Below, in pieces: positions 32,595-41,131 of a stretch of 64,000 nucleotides of DNA. This DNA is from Streptomyces sp. Ru62 (GTDB lineage: Bacteria > Actinomycetota > Actinomycetes > Streptomycetales > Streptomycetaceae). Below the pieces are notes generated by a model. That model had not been told where the DNA came from. It ran no database searches and saw nothing but the letters and a program-made list of their open reading frames with translations. The DNA is taken from assembly GCF_002920615.1 (NCBI RefSeq), contig NZ_PQSU01000018.1, positions 124,001 to 188,000 on the forward strand, in the 5' to 3' direction. The stretch's first letter is position 1. Each line of letters starts with the position of its first letter. The position numbers were made by a program, and so were the translations under genes.

Positions 32595-33680
32595 TCACCA
32601 GCACATGACCGCCGTCTCTCCCGACCCCCACGTGGAGTACAGGCGGACCCGGACGACATAGCGGCGGCCCTTGACGAGCCGGACCCGGACGGCGGCGTTG
32701 TCCGGCGTGCCGCCGTCGTCGTGGCCCGCGAGGAAGCGCGGCACCCCGTCGCGCTCCTCGAAGACCACCAGCACGCTGTCGGCGTCGCCGAAGGTGCCCA
32801 CCGTGTACTCGCGGGTCTCCGGCGGCTCGACGGTGAAGTCGGCCTGCTCGCCCGGCCCCAGTCCGAGCGGCGCGGACCGGAACGGCACCAGCGCCGCCGG
32901 ACCGCCCGGAGCGGCGGGCGGATACCAGCGCAGCACGAACTCCTTGTCGGCCGGGGAGGGAGCGCCGGGCGGACGCAGCCCCCCGCGGTACTGCTCCGGC
33001 TCCAGCACCAGCCCCGGCCCGAACGGCAGCGTCATCACCGACTGCGGATCCCACACCGAGCCGCCCGCCTCGCAGGCGTCCAGCGGGCGCAGCACGTTCG
33101 TGTACGTCGTCTCCCGGCTCCAGAAGTTCGGCGGCCCCGCCAGTTCGGCGTACACCGCCTCGTCGTCCCAGTGCAGCCCGGCGAACGGACTCTGGTGCTC
33201 GTGCACCATGCCGAGCACGTGCCCGATCTGGTGCAGGACGGTCCCGCGCTCCCCGGGCGCGGTCACGTCCCAGCCGAAGTTCATGGTGCGCTCGCCCCGG
33301 CCCACCGACAACGCGTCCCGGCCGACCGCCGACCAGGATCCGGCACCGGCCTGGAACCCGATCCGCAGCTCCGCCTCGTGCCGGTCGCCGACCTCGGCGA
33401 ACGTGACGCCGATGCCGAGGCCCTGCCACTCGGCGAAGCACCCGCGGACCACGTCCCGCTGCTCCTCGCCGCCCGCCCACGGCACCCGGCGCAGCTCCCC
33501 GGTCCCGGGGACCGGGACGACCGAGGCGTCCGTGCGGGCGTCCAGGAAGCAGTAGTGCAGGACGGTGCCGTTGACCCACATCCGCCGCCCGGCGAGCAGC
33601 GCGCCCAGCCGCTCGGCGGTCAGCCCCGGTGCGAACGACGGGGCCGGCTGCCGCGGAAGCGAGCAGAGGCGTCGGGTCAT
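32595..33680 (-). CDS. Astacin-like (M12A) metallopeptidase homologue with altered catalytic residue
   Basis: 361 residues. The metzincin zinc site reads HQIGHVLGMVHEHQSP (~150-165): the three His ligands H150, H154 and H160 are intact but the general-base Glu of HExxH is Gln at 151. The Met-turn is probably SVMTLPFG (~217). No signal peptide is visible. The C-terminal ~100 residues (FTVEPPETREYTVGTFGDAD, ending GSGETAVMCW) form a beta-rich PPC-like domain. It may be a zinc-binding pseudoprotease or an enzyme with weak activity. It is divergent from the LuxR-type regulator at 33775. Confidence 0.8.
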   Translation of the reverse strand: MTRRLCSLPRQPAPSFAPGLTAERLGALLAGRRMWVNGTVLHYCFLDARTDASVVPVPGTGELRRVPWAGGEEQRDVVRGCFAEWQGLGIGVTFAEVGDRHEAELRIGFQAGAGSWSAVGRDALSVGRGERTMNFGWDVTAPGERGTVLHQIGHVLGMVHEHQSPFAGLHWDDEAVYAELAGPPNFWSRETTYTNVLRPLDACEAGGSVWDPQSVMTLPFGPGLVLEPEQYRGGLRPPGAPSPADKEFVLRWYPPAAPGGPAALVPFRSAPLGLGPGEQADFTVEPPETREYTVGTFGDADSVLVVFEERDGVPRFLAGHDDGGTPDNAAVRVRLVKGRRYVVRVRLYSTWGSGETAVMCW

Positions 33681-33774
33681 GCGGCCAGCGTGCCCGCCGC
33701 CCCGGCCGCACGCCTGAGTCGGGGGCTACTCAAGTCGCCCTGTATCAGACCTGAGTACGCGCGCTCAGGATGGT

Positions 33775-35499
33775 GTGAGGACTTACGAACAGGACGCGAA
33801 GACCCTGGAACTGCCCTGGCCGTTCACCGGACGGGCCGACGAACTGGAGCTGGTGCGCGGCGCGCTGACCGCCGGCCGGCCCGGCATCGTCGTGACGGGA
33901 CCGGCGGGCCGCGGCAAGACCCGGCTGATCACGGAGGCGGTCCGGGGCACGGACCACGCCCGGGTGACCGGCACGCCCGAGGCCCGGGACCTGCCCCTCG
34001 CGGCGTTCGCGCACCTGCTGCCCGACACCGTGTCGCTGCACCGCGCGGTCCGCGCGCTGTCCGGCGTACGGCTCCTGGTCGTCGACGACGCCCAGCTGCT
34101 GGACGAGACCTCCGCCGCCCTGGTCCACCAGCTAGCCGTGCAGGGCCGCACCCGCCTGGTCGTGGCCGCGGCGGACGCCCCGCCCGCGCCCGGCGCCGTG
34201 TCCCGGCTGTGGACCGGGGAACTGCTGCCCCGGCTGGCCCTCGACCCGCTGTCCCCGGAGGACACCGCCCAACTGCTTGCGGGCGCCGGGCTGGAACCGC
34301 TCACCGTGCGCCGGCTGCACCAGGCGTGCCGGGGGGATCTGCGGCTGCTGCGCGACCTGGTGACCGCGCTCACCGGGTCCGGCCGGCTCACGCCCGTCCC
34401 GGACACCGGTGAACGGGCCTGGCGCGGCCCGCTGCCGGTCACCCCGGCCGTCCGCGAGCGGCTCGCCCCCGCCCTGGAGCGGTCCGGTCCCGGCGAACGG
34501 GACGCCCTGGAACGCCTCGCGTTCGCCGAACCCCTGCCGCTGCCCGTGGACGAGCTGGACCTGGACGTCCTGGAACGCCTGGAGACGGACGGCCTGATCG
34601 ACGTCGACGACCAGGGTGCCGTCACCCTCGCTCACCCCCTGCACGGCGCCGCGCTGCGCGCCACGGCCGGCCGGCTGCGGGCCCGCCGGCTGGCCCGCGC
34701 GCCCTTCGCGCACGGTCCCGCGCTCGACGCCGAACAGCGCACCCTGGTCCGGCGGATGGACCGGCTCGACGTCCGGGCGGTGCCGACGCCGGTGGGGGAG
34801 TGGCTGGTCGCGGAGGGCGGTCCGCTGCCGGCCGGGTACGCCGGGGTCCGCGCCCGGTTCGCGCGTCTGCGGGGTGAGCTGCGGGAGGCGGCGGCGTGGG
34901 CCCGGGAGGGGCTGCGGGAGACTCCGTCGGACGGCGGATGCCTGAGGGAACTCGCACTGGCCGAGGGCACCTTGGGCGAGGTGACCGACCCGGACGGCGT
35001 CCATGCGCGCTACGACGCCGTACGCCTCGGCGAGCCCGGGCGGGCGGTCGGACGGCTGCCGGCCGGCAGCGTGTTCGCCCGGCACGCGGACGCGCTGGCG
35101 CGCGGGGACGGAGCCGCGCTGGACCGGGCGGCGGAGGCGCTGGCGGAGCGGGGCTTCCTGCTGTACGCGGCGGAGGCGCACGCGCAGGCGGTACGGGTCC
35201 ACCGGGATCCCCGGGCCGCCCGGCTGTCCCGTACCCGGGCCGTCGCGCTGGCCCGCCGCTGCCAGGGGGCGCGCACGCCCGCGCTGGCCGGGCTGGTCCT
35301 CGGTGAACTCACCGCCCGGCAGCGGCAGATCGTCACGCTGGCCGCAGCCGGGCTGAGCAACCGGGAGATCGCCGAGCGGCTGACGCTGTCCGTACGGACG
35401 GTCGGCAACCACCTGTACAGCGCGTACACGCGACTCGGCACCGGGGACCGGGGGGCCCTGCCCTGGCTGGTGGACGTGCCGGAGAGGGAGACGGCCTAG
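33775..35499 (+). CDS. LuxR-type regulator with N-terminal ATPase domain (LAL-like)
   Basis: 574 residues from GTG 33775. The N-terminal AAA/STAND-type ATPase has Walker A TGPAGRGKTR (~42-51) and Walker B VRLLVVDDAQLLDE (~97-110). The middle is helical. The C-terminal LuxR helix-turn-helix is GELTARQRQIVTLAAAGLSN and REIAERLTLSVRTVGNHLYS (~505-545). It is shorter than classical 900-residue LAL proteins, lacking most of the TPR region. It is divergent from the astacin-like gene across 94 bp, so it probably controls that gene. Confidence 0.85.
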   Translation: MRTYEQDAKTLELPWPFTGRADELELVRGALTAGRPGIVVTGPAGRGKTRLITEAVRGTDHARVTGTPEARDLPLAAFAHLLPDTVSLHRAVRALSGVRLLVVDDAQLLDETSAALVHQLAVQGRTRLVVAAADAPPAPGAVSRLWTGELLPRLALDPLSPEDTAQLLAGAGLEPLTVRRLHQACRGDLRLLRDLVTALTGSGRLTPVPDTGERAWRGPLPVTPAVRERLAPALERSGPGERDALERLAFAEPLPLPVDELDLDVLERLETDGLIDVDDQGAVTLAHPLHGAALRATAGRLRARRLARAPFAHGPALDAEQRTLVRRMDRLDVRAVPTPVGEWLVAEGGPLPAGYAGVRARFARLRGELREAAAWAREGLRETPSDGGCLRELALAEGTLGEVTDPDGVHARYDAVRLGEPGRAVGRLPAGSVFARHADALARGDGAALDRAAEALAERGFLLYAAEAHAQAVRVHRDPRAARLSRTRAVALARRCQGARTPALAGLVLGELTARQRQIVTLAAAGLSNREIAERLTLSVRTVGNHLYSAYTRLGTGDRGALPWLVDVPERETA

Positions 35500-35618
35500 A
35501 CCTGTCCTCCGGGCCGCCCCGGGGTCGGCGTGCGGCCGGCCCCGGGGACCCGGTGAGCGTGGACGGCTACGGCGGGGCCGTCGGCCGGGCCGGGTCCGTC
35601 AGCGGACACGGCAGCGCG

Positions 35619-35657
35619 GGCGGGGCCCCGCTCCCCGGTACCGAGGAGGGCCCCGCC
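35619..35657. terminator. Bidirectional terminator between convergent regulators
   Basis: GGCGGGGCCC pairs with GGGCCCCGCC, with an inner CTCC/GAG stem around CCGGTACC. It lies between the LuxR-type gene ending at 35499 and the ArsR-type gene ending at 35675. Confidence 0.65.
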
Positions 35658-35674
35658 CCGTGCGCGAGCCGGGC

Positions 35675-36658
35675 TCACCGGCACAGCGCGTCGCCGAGCG
35701 CGGTGCGGGCGTAGCGGACGATGCGTCCGCTGCGGGTGCGGGAGAGCAGACCGGCGTCGTAGAGGACCGCCAGGTGCTGGCTGACGGCGCCCGGGGTGAC
35801 GTCGAGGCGGTGGGCCAGTTCCGTGGTGGAGGCCGGCTCGGCGAGGAGCAGCAGCAGGCGGGCGCGGGGGCGGCCGAGGAGGCGCACCAGGGCCTCGTCA
35901 TTGACCGGGGGCGGTTCCTCGGAGAGGGTGGCACGGCCGCGCGCCGGATACATCAGGACCGGCGGGTGGGCGGGATCGATCAGCGGCTGGACTCCGCGGG
36001 CGAACAGGGTGGGCAGCAGGACCAGTCCGCGGCCGGCGATGCTCACGCCGGTCCAGGGCGCCTGGACGGTGAAGTCCCGCGTGGACAGCCGCAGCAGGCC
36101 GTCGCTCCAGCTCAGCCGCTCGTCGAGGCTCGCGAAGAGCGCCCCGGCGCCCTGCTCGGCGAGCACCCGCCCGCGGTGCGCGAGGTCGGCCTCCAGGATG
36201 CTCTGCGCGCGTGGCCACCAGCCGGCGGCGAGACAGGTGTGCCAGTAGGCGTCGAGGGCGTCGGTGATCCGGGCGAGGAGGGCGGCGGGGTCGGCGAGGC
36301 CGCGGGTGACGACCGGTGGCAGGGCCTCCGGGGTGCGGTAGGTGGCGCGGAAGTCGGCGTCGACGACCTCGGGCGGGGTACGGCCCAGCCGGTCCAGTTC
36401 CTCGGTGAGTCCCGGTCGGGCGCGCTGCGGGCGCGGGGTGAGGAAGTCCGGCACCCACAGCCAGGGTGTGACCAGCGCGCCGAGCACCTCGTGGTCGAGG
36501 TCCGCCAGGCGGGGCCGGATGCGGCGCAGCCACGGCCGGTGGTGCGGGTAGCGGGCGGGGTCGTGCAGGCTGCGCAGGGAGAACACCGCCTCCTGGAGCG
36601 GGGAGTACGCGAAGGAGGTGGTGGCGAGGTCGCCGACGGCGAGGCGGATCTCGATCAT
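35675..36658 (-). CDS. ArsR-type regulator with N-terminal DUF5937-like domain
   Basis: 327 residues from ATG 36658. The N-terminal ~230 residues start MIEIRLAVGDLATTSFAYSP and resemble the DUF5937 domain of actinobacterial regulators. The C-terminal winged helix is ARLLLLLAEPASTTELAHRL and DVTPGAVSQHLAVLYDAGLL (~265-305), a clear ArsR helix-turn-helix. There is no CxC metal motif, so the signal is probably not a metal. It is divergent from an MFS transporter at 36715; the 56-bp gap has two ATCATTG direct repeats. It likely represses the transporter and itself. Confidence 0.85.
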   Translation of the reverse strand: MIEIRLAVGDLATTSFAYSPLQEAVFSLRSLHDPARYPHHRPWLRRIRPRLADLDHEVLGALVTPWLWVPDFLTPRPQRARPGLTEELDRLGRTPPEVVDADFRATYRTPEALPPVVTRGLADPAALLARITDALDAYWHTCLAAGWWPRAQSILEADLAHRGRVLAEQGAGALFASLDERLSWSDGLLRLSTRDFTVQAPWTGVSIAGRGLVLLPTLFARGVQPLIDPAHPPVLMYPARGRATLSEEPPPVNDEALVRLLGRPRARLLLLLAEPASTTELAHRLDVTPGAVSQHLAVLYDAGLLSRTRSGRIVRYARTALGDALCR

Positions 36659-36714
36659 TGAGCGCCACGCTAAATCATTGTCCGCGGGGACGCACCGCCG
36701 GGTTGGCTGTGTAC

Positions 36715-38019
36715 ATGACCACGACACCAGTCTCCCCGGCCCCCGCCCCGGACGGCGGTCCCGGGCCGCAGCGTGCCACCCGGGCCGCCGGCCTGCTCCC
36801 CACGGACCCGGTGCTGCGTCTGGCCAGTGTGCTCACCCTGGTCAACGCCCTCGGCAACGGCCTCTACTTCCCCCTCGGCGTCCTGTACTTCACGCGCGTC
36901 GTCGGCCTCGACGCGACCGCCGTCGGTGTCGGGATGACGGTCGCGGGACTGGTCGGTGTGGCAGCCGGGGTGCCGGCCGGGCGGGCCGCGGACCGGTGGG
37001 GCGCGCGCCGGGTCGGCGCACTGCTGTGGGGCGGCACCGGGCTGGCCACGGCCGCGTACGCGCTGGTGAACTCGTACCCCGGATTCCTCGTCGCCGTGGT
37101 CTGCGCGACAGGCTTGCAGATGGCGAGCCGAGGGGTGCAGGGAGCGCTGTACGCGGACGTGCTTCCGGCGGCGACGCGGGTGGAGGCACGGGCGTACCTG
37201 CGCATGGTGGTGAACGTCGGCATGGGCGTGGGCGGCGCGTTCGGCGCCGTCGCGCTCCAGCTCGACACGGAGGCGGCGCATGTGACGGTCATTCTGGTCG
37301 ACGCGCTGTCGTTCGCGGGTCCGGCGCTGCTGCTGCCCCGGCTGCCGCCGGCCGCGCATGTGGCCGGACGGGCGCCGCTGGACGACGCCGCCCCGGCCGC
37401 GGAGCGCTGGCGGGCGGTGCGGGACCTGCCGTTCCTGGCGGTGACCGTCCTCAACGCCGTGCTGGTCGTGCAGTACTCGCTCTCCGAGGTCGGGCTGCCG
37501 CTGTGGATCGTGGAACGCACCGACGCGCCGCGCTGGACCGCGGCACTGCTGATGATCGTCAACTGTGCGCTGGTGGCGCTGCTCCAGGTACGGGTGGCCC
37601 GCGGAGCCTCCCAAGTGCCGTCCGCCGTACGGGCGATGGGCTGGTCGGGCCTGCTGCTGGCGGCCTCCTGCGCGGTGTACGCCCTGTCGGCGGGCCTGTC
37701 CCCGGTGTGGGCGGTGGCGGCGCTGACCGCCGGCGCCGTGGTGCAGGTCTTCGCCGAGGTGCTGTCGGCGGCGGGCGGCTGGACGCTCGGCTACGAACTG
37801 GCCGACGCCCGTGCCCACGGGGTGTACCAGGGCGTGTTCGGCGCCGGTATGTCGGCCGGGATGATGTCCGGTCCGGCCCTGGTCACGGTGACCGCGATCG
37901 CCCACGGCGCGCTGGGCTGGGCGGCGCTGGGCCTGCTGTTCGCGGCGGCGGGTCTCGCGGTGGCCCCGGCGGTGCGCTGGGCCCGCCGGGACGGGGAGTG
38001 GCGGGGCGAGCCCACCTAG
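36715..38019 (+). CDS. MFS transporter (12 TM)
   Basis: 434 residues starting MTTTPVSPAPAPDGG. Twelve hydrophobic segments; the first loop holds GRAADRWGARRVGALLWGG (~95-113), a motif-A variant. Helix 4-5 has RVEARAYLRMVVNVGMGVGG. It is similar in layout to MdtH/YfcJ-type exporters paired with DUF5937 regulators in actinobacteria. It is divergent from that regulator, so efflux of a signal or toxic compound is likely. ATG 36715 is preferred over an upstream in-frame TTG because it leaves room for the operator. The substrate is unknown. Confidence 0.87.
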   Translation: MTTTPVSPAPAPDGGPGPQRATRAAGLLPTDPVLRLASVLTLVNALGNGLYFPLGVLYFTRVVGLDATAVGVGMTVAGLVGVAAGVPAGRAADRWGARRVGALLWGGTGLATAAYALVNSYPGFLVAVVCATGLQMASRGVQGALYADVLPAATRVEARAYLRMVVNVGMGVGGAFGAVALQLDTEAAHVTVILVDALSFAGPALLLPRLPPAAHVAGRAPLDDAAPAAERWRAVRDLPFLAVTVLNAVLVVQYSLSEVGLPLWIVERTDAPRWTAALLMIVNCALVALLQVRVARGASQVPSAVRAMGWSGLLLAASCAVYALSAGLSPVWAVAALTAGAVVQVFAEVLSAAGGWTLGYELADARAHGVYQGVFGAGMSAGMMSGPALVTVTAIAHGALGWAALGLLFAAAGLAVAPAVRWARRDGEWRGEPT

Positions 38020-38069
38020 GCGCGCCGCGGGCGGCGGAGCGGCATGACGAACCCCGCGCATCCGCTCAC

Positions 38070-38447
38070 GCGGTGTCCTGCTCGCCCCGCGTCGCGCTCG
38101 GGCCGGGTCGCGCTCGCCCCGGGTCGCGCTCGGGCCGCGTCGCGCTCATGTCGCGGTCCCGCTCGCGCCGCGTTCCACTCGGGCCGGGTCTCGTTCGTGC
38201 CGCGTCGCGCTCGGGCCGGGTCTCGTTCATGCTGCGTCGCGCTCGGGCCGGGTCCCGCTCACGCTGCGTCGTGCTCAGGCCGGGTCTTGTTCATGTCGCG
38301 CCGCGCTCGGGCCGGGTCTCGTTCTTGCGCCGTCCCGCTCGCGCCGTCCCGCTTGCGCCGTCCCGCTCGCGCCGTCCCGCTCGCGCCGCCCCGCTCGCGC
38401 GGCGTCCCGCTCGCGCCGCGCCGCGTTCACGCCGCGTCCCCCTCACG
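38070..38447. repeat. ~15-bp degenerate tandem repeat filling the gap between MFS and CHAT genes
   Basis: About 25 units related to GTCGCGCTCGGGCCG, later drifting to CCGTCCCGCTCGCG, run through almost the entire 423-bp gap and into the last codons of the CHAT gene. Because the period is a multiple of three, all frames stay open and give Arg/Ala/Ser-rich translations, which should not be taken for a gene. No other feature is seen in the gap. Confidence 0.8.
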
Positions 38448-41055
38448 CCGCCCCGAACGCCGCGAACGCCCAGCCCGTCGCCTGGTGCAGAGCGTCGCCC
38501 GGCAGGGTCGTACGGGCGTCTCTCAACGCCTCGGCCAGGGAGAGGCCCGCGCCGAGGCCCTTGTGCAGGGCCAGCATCAGCGGGACGACCGCCGCGTCGT
38601 TGACCGGGGCGCTGCTCGCCACCACCCCGGCCGTGCCCAGCGGCAGCAACGCCGTGACCAGGCCGAGGAGTTCATCGGCGCCGACCGAGGCGAGCCGGGC
38701 GGTGTCGCAGCTCGACAGGATGATCCGGTACGGACTGCGGGCCAGGCGTTCGAAGTCGTGGACGATCAGCGGGCCGTCGGCCATGCGGAGGGCGGAGAAC
38801 AGGGGGCTGTCGGCGCGGAACGTGCCGTGCGCGGCGAGATGGGCGAGACCCGCGCCGTCGAGTTCCGCCAGCACCCGGGGCACCTGGGCCTCGTCGCCCT
38901 CCAGGACCGTCGCCGTGCCGTACCGGTCCGCCAGCTCGGGCACCTCCGCGCCGCCCGTCGCGAGGCCGGGGCCACGCACCAGCACGGGCCGCCCGTCCGG
39001 CGGCGGCGCCGTCTCCCGGGCGCGCAGCCAGCTGTTCGCCGACGGCGACACGCTGAGCACCCGCTCCCGCAGCGCGGGCAGCAGCGCCCACGGCACCCGG
39101 TGCAGCGCGCCGGGCGGCACGATCACCACCGGGCCCGGGCCGAGGTGTCGTACCGCCCCGGCCAGCAGAAGTTCTTCCAGCCGCCGGCCGGCGGCCTCCA
39201 CGACAGGGAGCCGGGCCTCGGCGCCCGGGTGCGCGAGCCGCCGCAGCCCGGCCTGCACGTGCTCGGCCTCGGCCACCGCCTCCGCCAGCGAGCCGCCGGC
39301 GAACCGCCGTACCTTTCCCTGCCCGCACAGCAGGACGTGCACCCGGCCGTCGACCACCGCCAGTTCGACCAGCCGCCCGTCACCGAGCCGGTCCAGCAGC
39401 CGGCCCACGTCGAGACGGTCGCCCGCGTCGGCGGCGGCCCCGCCCATGTGCCGGGTGCGCGAGCGGATCTCCCTCTCCAGGCGTCGCTGTTCGCGCTCCA
39501 GCGCCGGCACCGGGCGGCCCTCCATCCGGGCGGCCTCCGCGCGGGCCGCGATCTCCCGGTAGGCGGTCAGCCCGCTCAGCAGCGCCGGATCGTCGGGCGG
39601 CCGGGTCGGCGGCGCCGACAGCACGGTCGCCCGCCACCGCTCGCTCCACCCCAGCAGCCGCCGCGGACTGCCCTCGGCGAGGCTCACCTCCTGCGCCAGC
39701 GCGGCCAGTTCGGCACCCTGCGCGGTCGCGTGGGCGCGCAGCTCCGAGGCGCCCAGCGTCATCCGGTGGTCGTCCAGCACGTCCAGCCCGCGCCGGCACG
39801 CCTCCAGCACACCGCGCCGGGAACCGGCCGCCCGCGCCCGCAGCGCCTGCGCCGCCCAGCCCGTCATCCGGGCCGGCGGCGGCCCGCCGTGCCGGCTGCG
39901 GGCGGCCACCGCCAAGTGCCGTTCCGCGTCCGCCGTCCAGCCCAGCGCCAGCGCGATCCGGCCCGCGAGCAGGGAGGCCTCGGGCGCGGCCGGGGAGCCG
40001 AAGGCGGCCAGCCGCTCGGCGACCGCCGCCGCGTCCGCGACCATCCGCCCCGACCGGCGCCCGGCCGCCACCCGCGCCTCGATCAGCACCAGCCGGGCGT
40101 GCGTCTCCCACCAGGTCCGGCGCTGCGCCGCGAACAGCCGTACGGCCACGGCCGCGCGGGCTATGGCGGTGTGCGCGTCCCCGGCGGAACGGGCGGCCCG
40201 CGCGGCGGCCAGCAGCAGCTCGGCCTTACGGGTGGACTGCCCGCCGATCCGGTCCAGCAGCGCGATCGCCGCGTCCGCCTCGGCCAGCGCCTCCGGGGCG
40301 AGCCCCGCCGCCATCAGCACCTCGCAGCGCCGGATCGACAGGTTGTAGGTGGGGGTGCCCAGCTTGGCGTAGCGCTCCTCGGCCTCGTCCAGCAGCCGCA
40401 GCGCCGCCGGTATGGCACCGGAGCGGAACGCGGCCAGGCCCCGGCTCTCCACCGCGTCCGCCTTGTCGTGCTCCTGGCCGGTGGTGTCCCACAGCCGCTC
40501 CGCCGCCGTGAAGTCGGCGACGGCCCGCTCCACCGCGCCGAGCGCGAGGTGCACGGTGGCCCGCAGGGTCAGCGCCCGCGCGGTCCAGATGTCGTCGGTG
40601 ACCTGCCGCAGGACGGGAAGGGCCCGCCGTACGTCCTCCAGGGCCTCGCGATGGTGCCCCAGCACCCACCACACGTAGGCCCGCCGGTACAGCACCCGGG
40701 CCCGGGTGTGTCCGCTGCCCCGGGCGACCCCCCGCTCGAAGGAGGCGAGCCCCTGCCGAGTGCGCCCCGCGTGCACCAGTGCGACCCCGAGGGTCGCGAG
40801 CACATCGGCCTCCCGGTCGGCCGACTCGGCGCGCGCGGCCAGGTCCCGGGCCCGCCGCAGATGCCTCAGCGCGATCCGCAGATCGCCGAAGTCCCGCTGC
40901 CAGATGCCGAGCACCTGGTGGGCGACGCTCGCGTGGACCGGTGACGGAGCGGCACGCAGGACGTGTTCGGCACGCGCCCGGGCCTCGCCCGGATCGGCGA
41001 ACACCATGGGCAGCAGTTCGAGAACCGGCTCGCTTCCCGCTGTCACGTCTCGCAT
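38443..41055 (-). CDS. TPR-CHAT caspase-like protease
   Basis: 870 residues. Residues ~30-500 are helical TPR-like repeats (e.g. ARVLYRRAYVWWVLGHHREA, AVADFTAAERLWDTTG). The C-terminal CHAT domain (~580-870) carries the catalytic dyad: H743 in LAHLAAHGTFRADSPLF and C783 in RIILSSCDTARLASV. PPGALHRVPWALLPALRE is the usual CHAT entry segment. The protein has no signal peptide, so it acts in the cytoplasm. It is divergent, by 76 bp, from an operon of subtilase, ECF-type sigma factor and a small protein. TPR-CHAT proteases are separase-like and cut specific partners after activation. Confidence 0.9.
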   Translation of the reverse strand: MRDVTAGSEPVLELLPMVFADPGEARARAEHVLRAAPSPVHASVAHQVLGIWQRDFGDLRIALRHLRRARDLAARAESADREADVLATLGVALVHAGRTRQGLASFERGVARGSGHTRARVLYRRAYVWWVLGHHREALEDVRRALPVLRQVTDDIWTARALTLRATVHLALGAVERAVADFTAAERLWDTTGQEHDKADAVESRGLAAFRSGAIPAALRLLDEAEERYAKLGTPTYNLSIRRCEVLMAAGLAPEALAEADAAIALLDRIGGQSTRKAELLLAAARAARSAGDAHTAIARAAVAVRLFAAQRRTWWETHARLVLIEARVAAGRRSGRMVADAAAVAERLAAFGSPAAPEASLLAGRIALALGWTADAERHLAVAARSRHGGPPPARMTGWAAQALRARAAGSRRGVLEACRRGLDVLDDHRMTLGASELRAHATAQGAELAALAQEVSLAEGSPRRLLGWSERWRATVLSAPPTRPPDDPALLSGLTAYREIAARAEAARMEGRPVPALEREQRRLEREIRSRTRHMGGAAADAGDRLDVGRLLDRLGDGRLVELAVVDGRVHVLLCGQGKVRRFAGGSLAEAVAEAEHVQAGLRRLAHPGAEARLPVVEAAGRRLEELLLAGAVRHLGPGPVVIVPPGALHRVPWALLPALRERVLSVSPSANSWLRARETAPPPDGRPVLVRGPGLATGGAEVPELADRYGTATVLEGDEAQVPRVLAELDGAGLAHLAAHGTFRADSPLFSALRMADGPLIVHDFERLARSPYRIILSSCDTARLASVGADELLGLVTALLPLGTAGVVASSAPVNDAAVVPLMLALHKGLGAGLSLAEALRDARTTLPGDALHQATGWAFAAFGAA

Positions 41056-41131
41056 GGTAGTGGCCTGTTGTATCAGACGGTGGTCCCGCGGCTCTCACTG
41101 TCGAACACCGTCTTGAGGGGGAGGACACCAC

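Noticed and set aside
38070..38447. Possible CRISPR array
   Set aside because: Repeats are head-to-tail and degenerate with a ~15-bp period, no unique spacers and no cas genes nearby.
38044..40944. Very long plus-strand open frame opposite the CHAT gene
   Set aside because: Arg/Gly/Pro-rich translation without family features; antisense frames stay open in high-GC DNA. The CHAT dyad and TPRs are on the minus strand.
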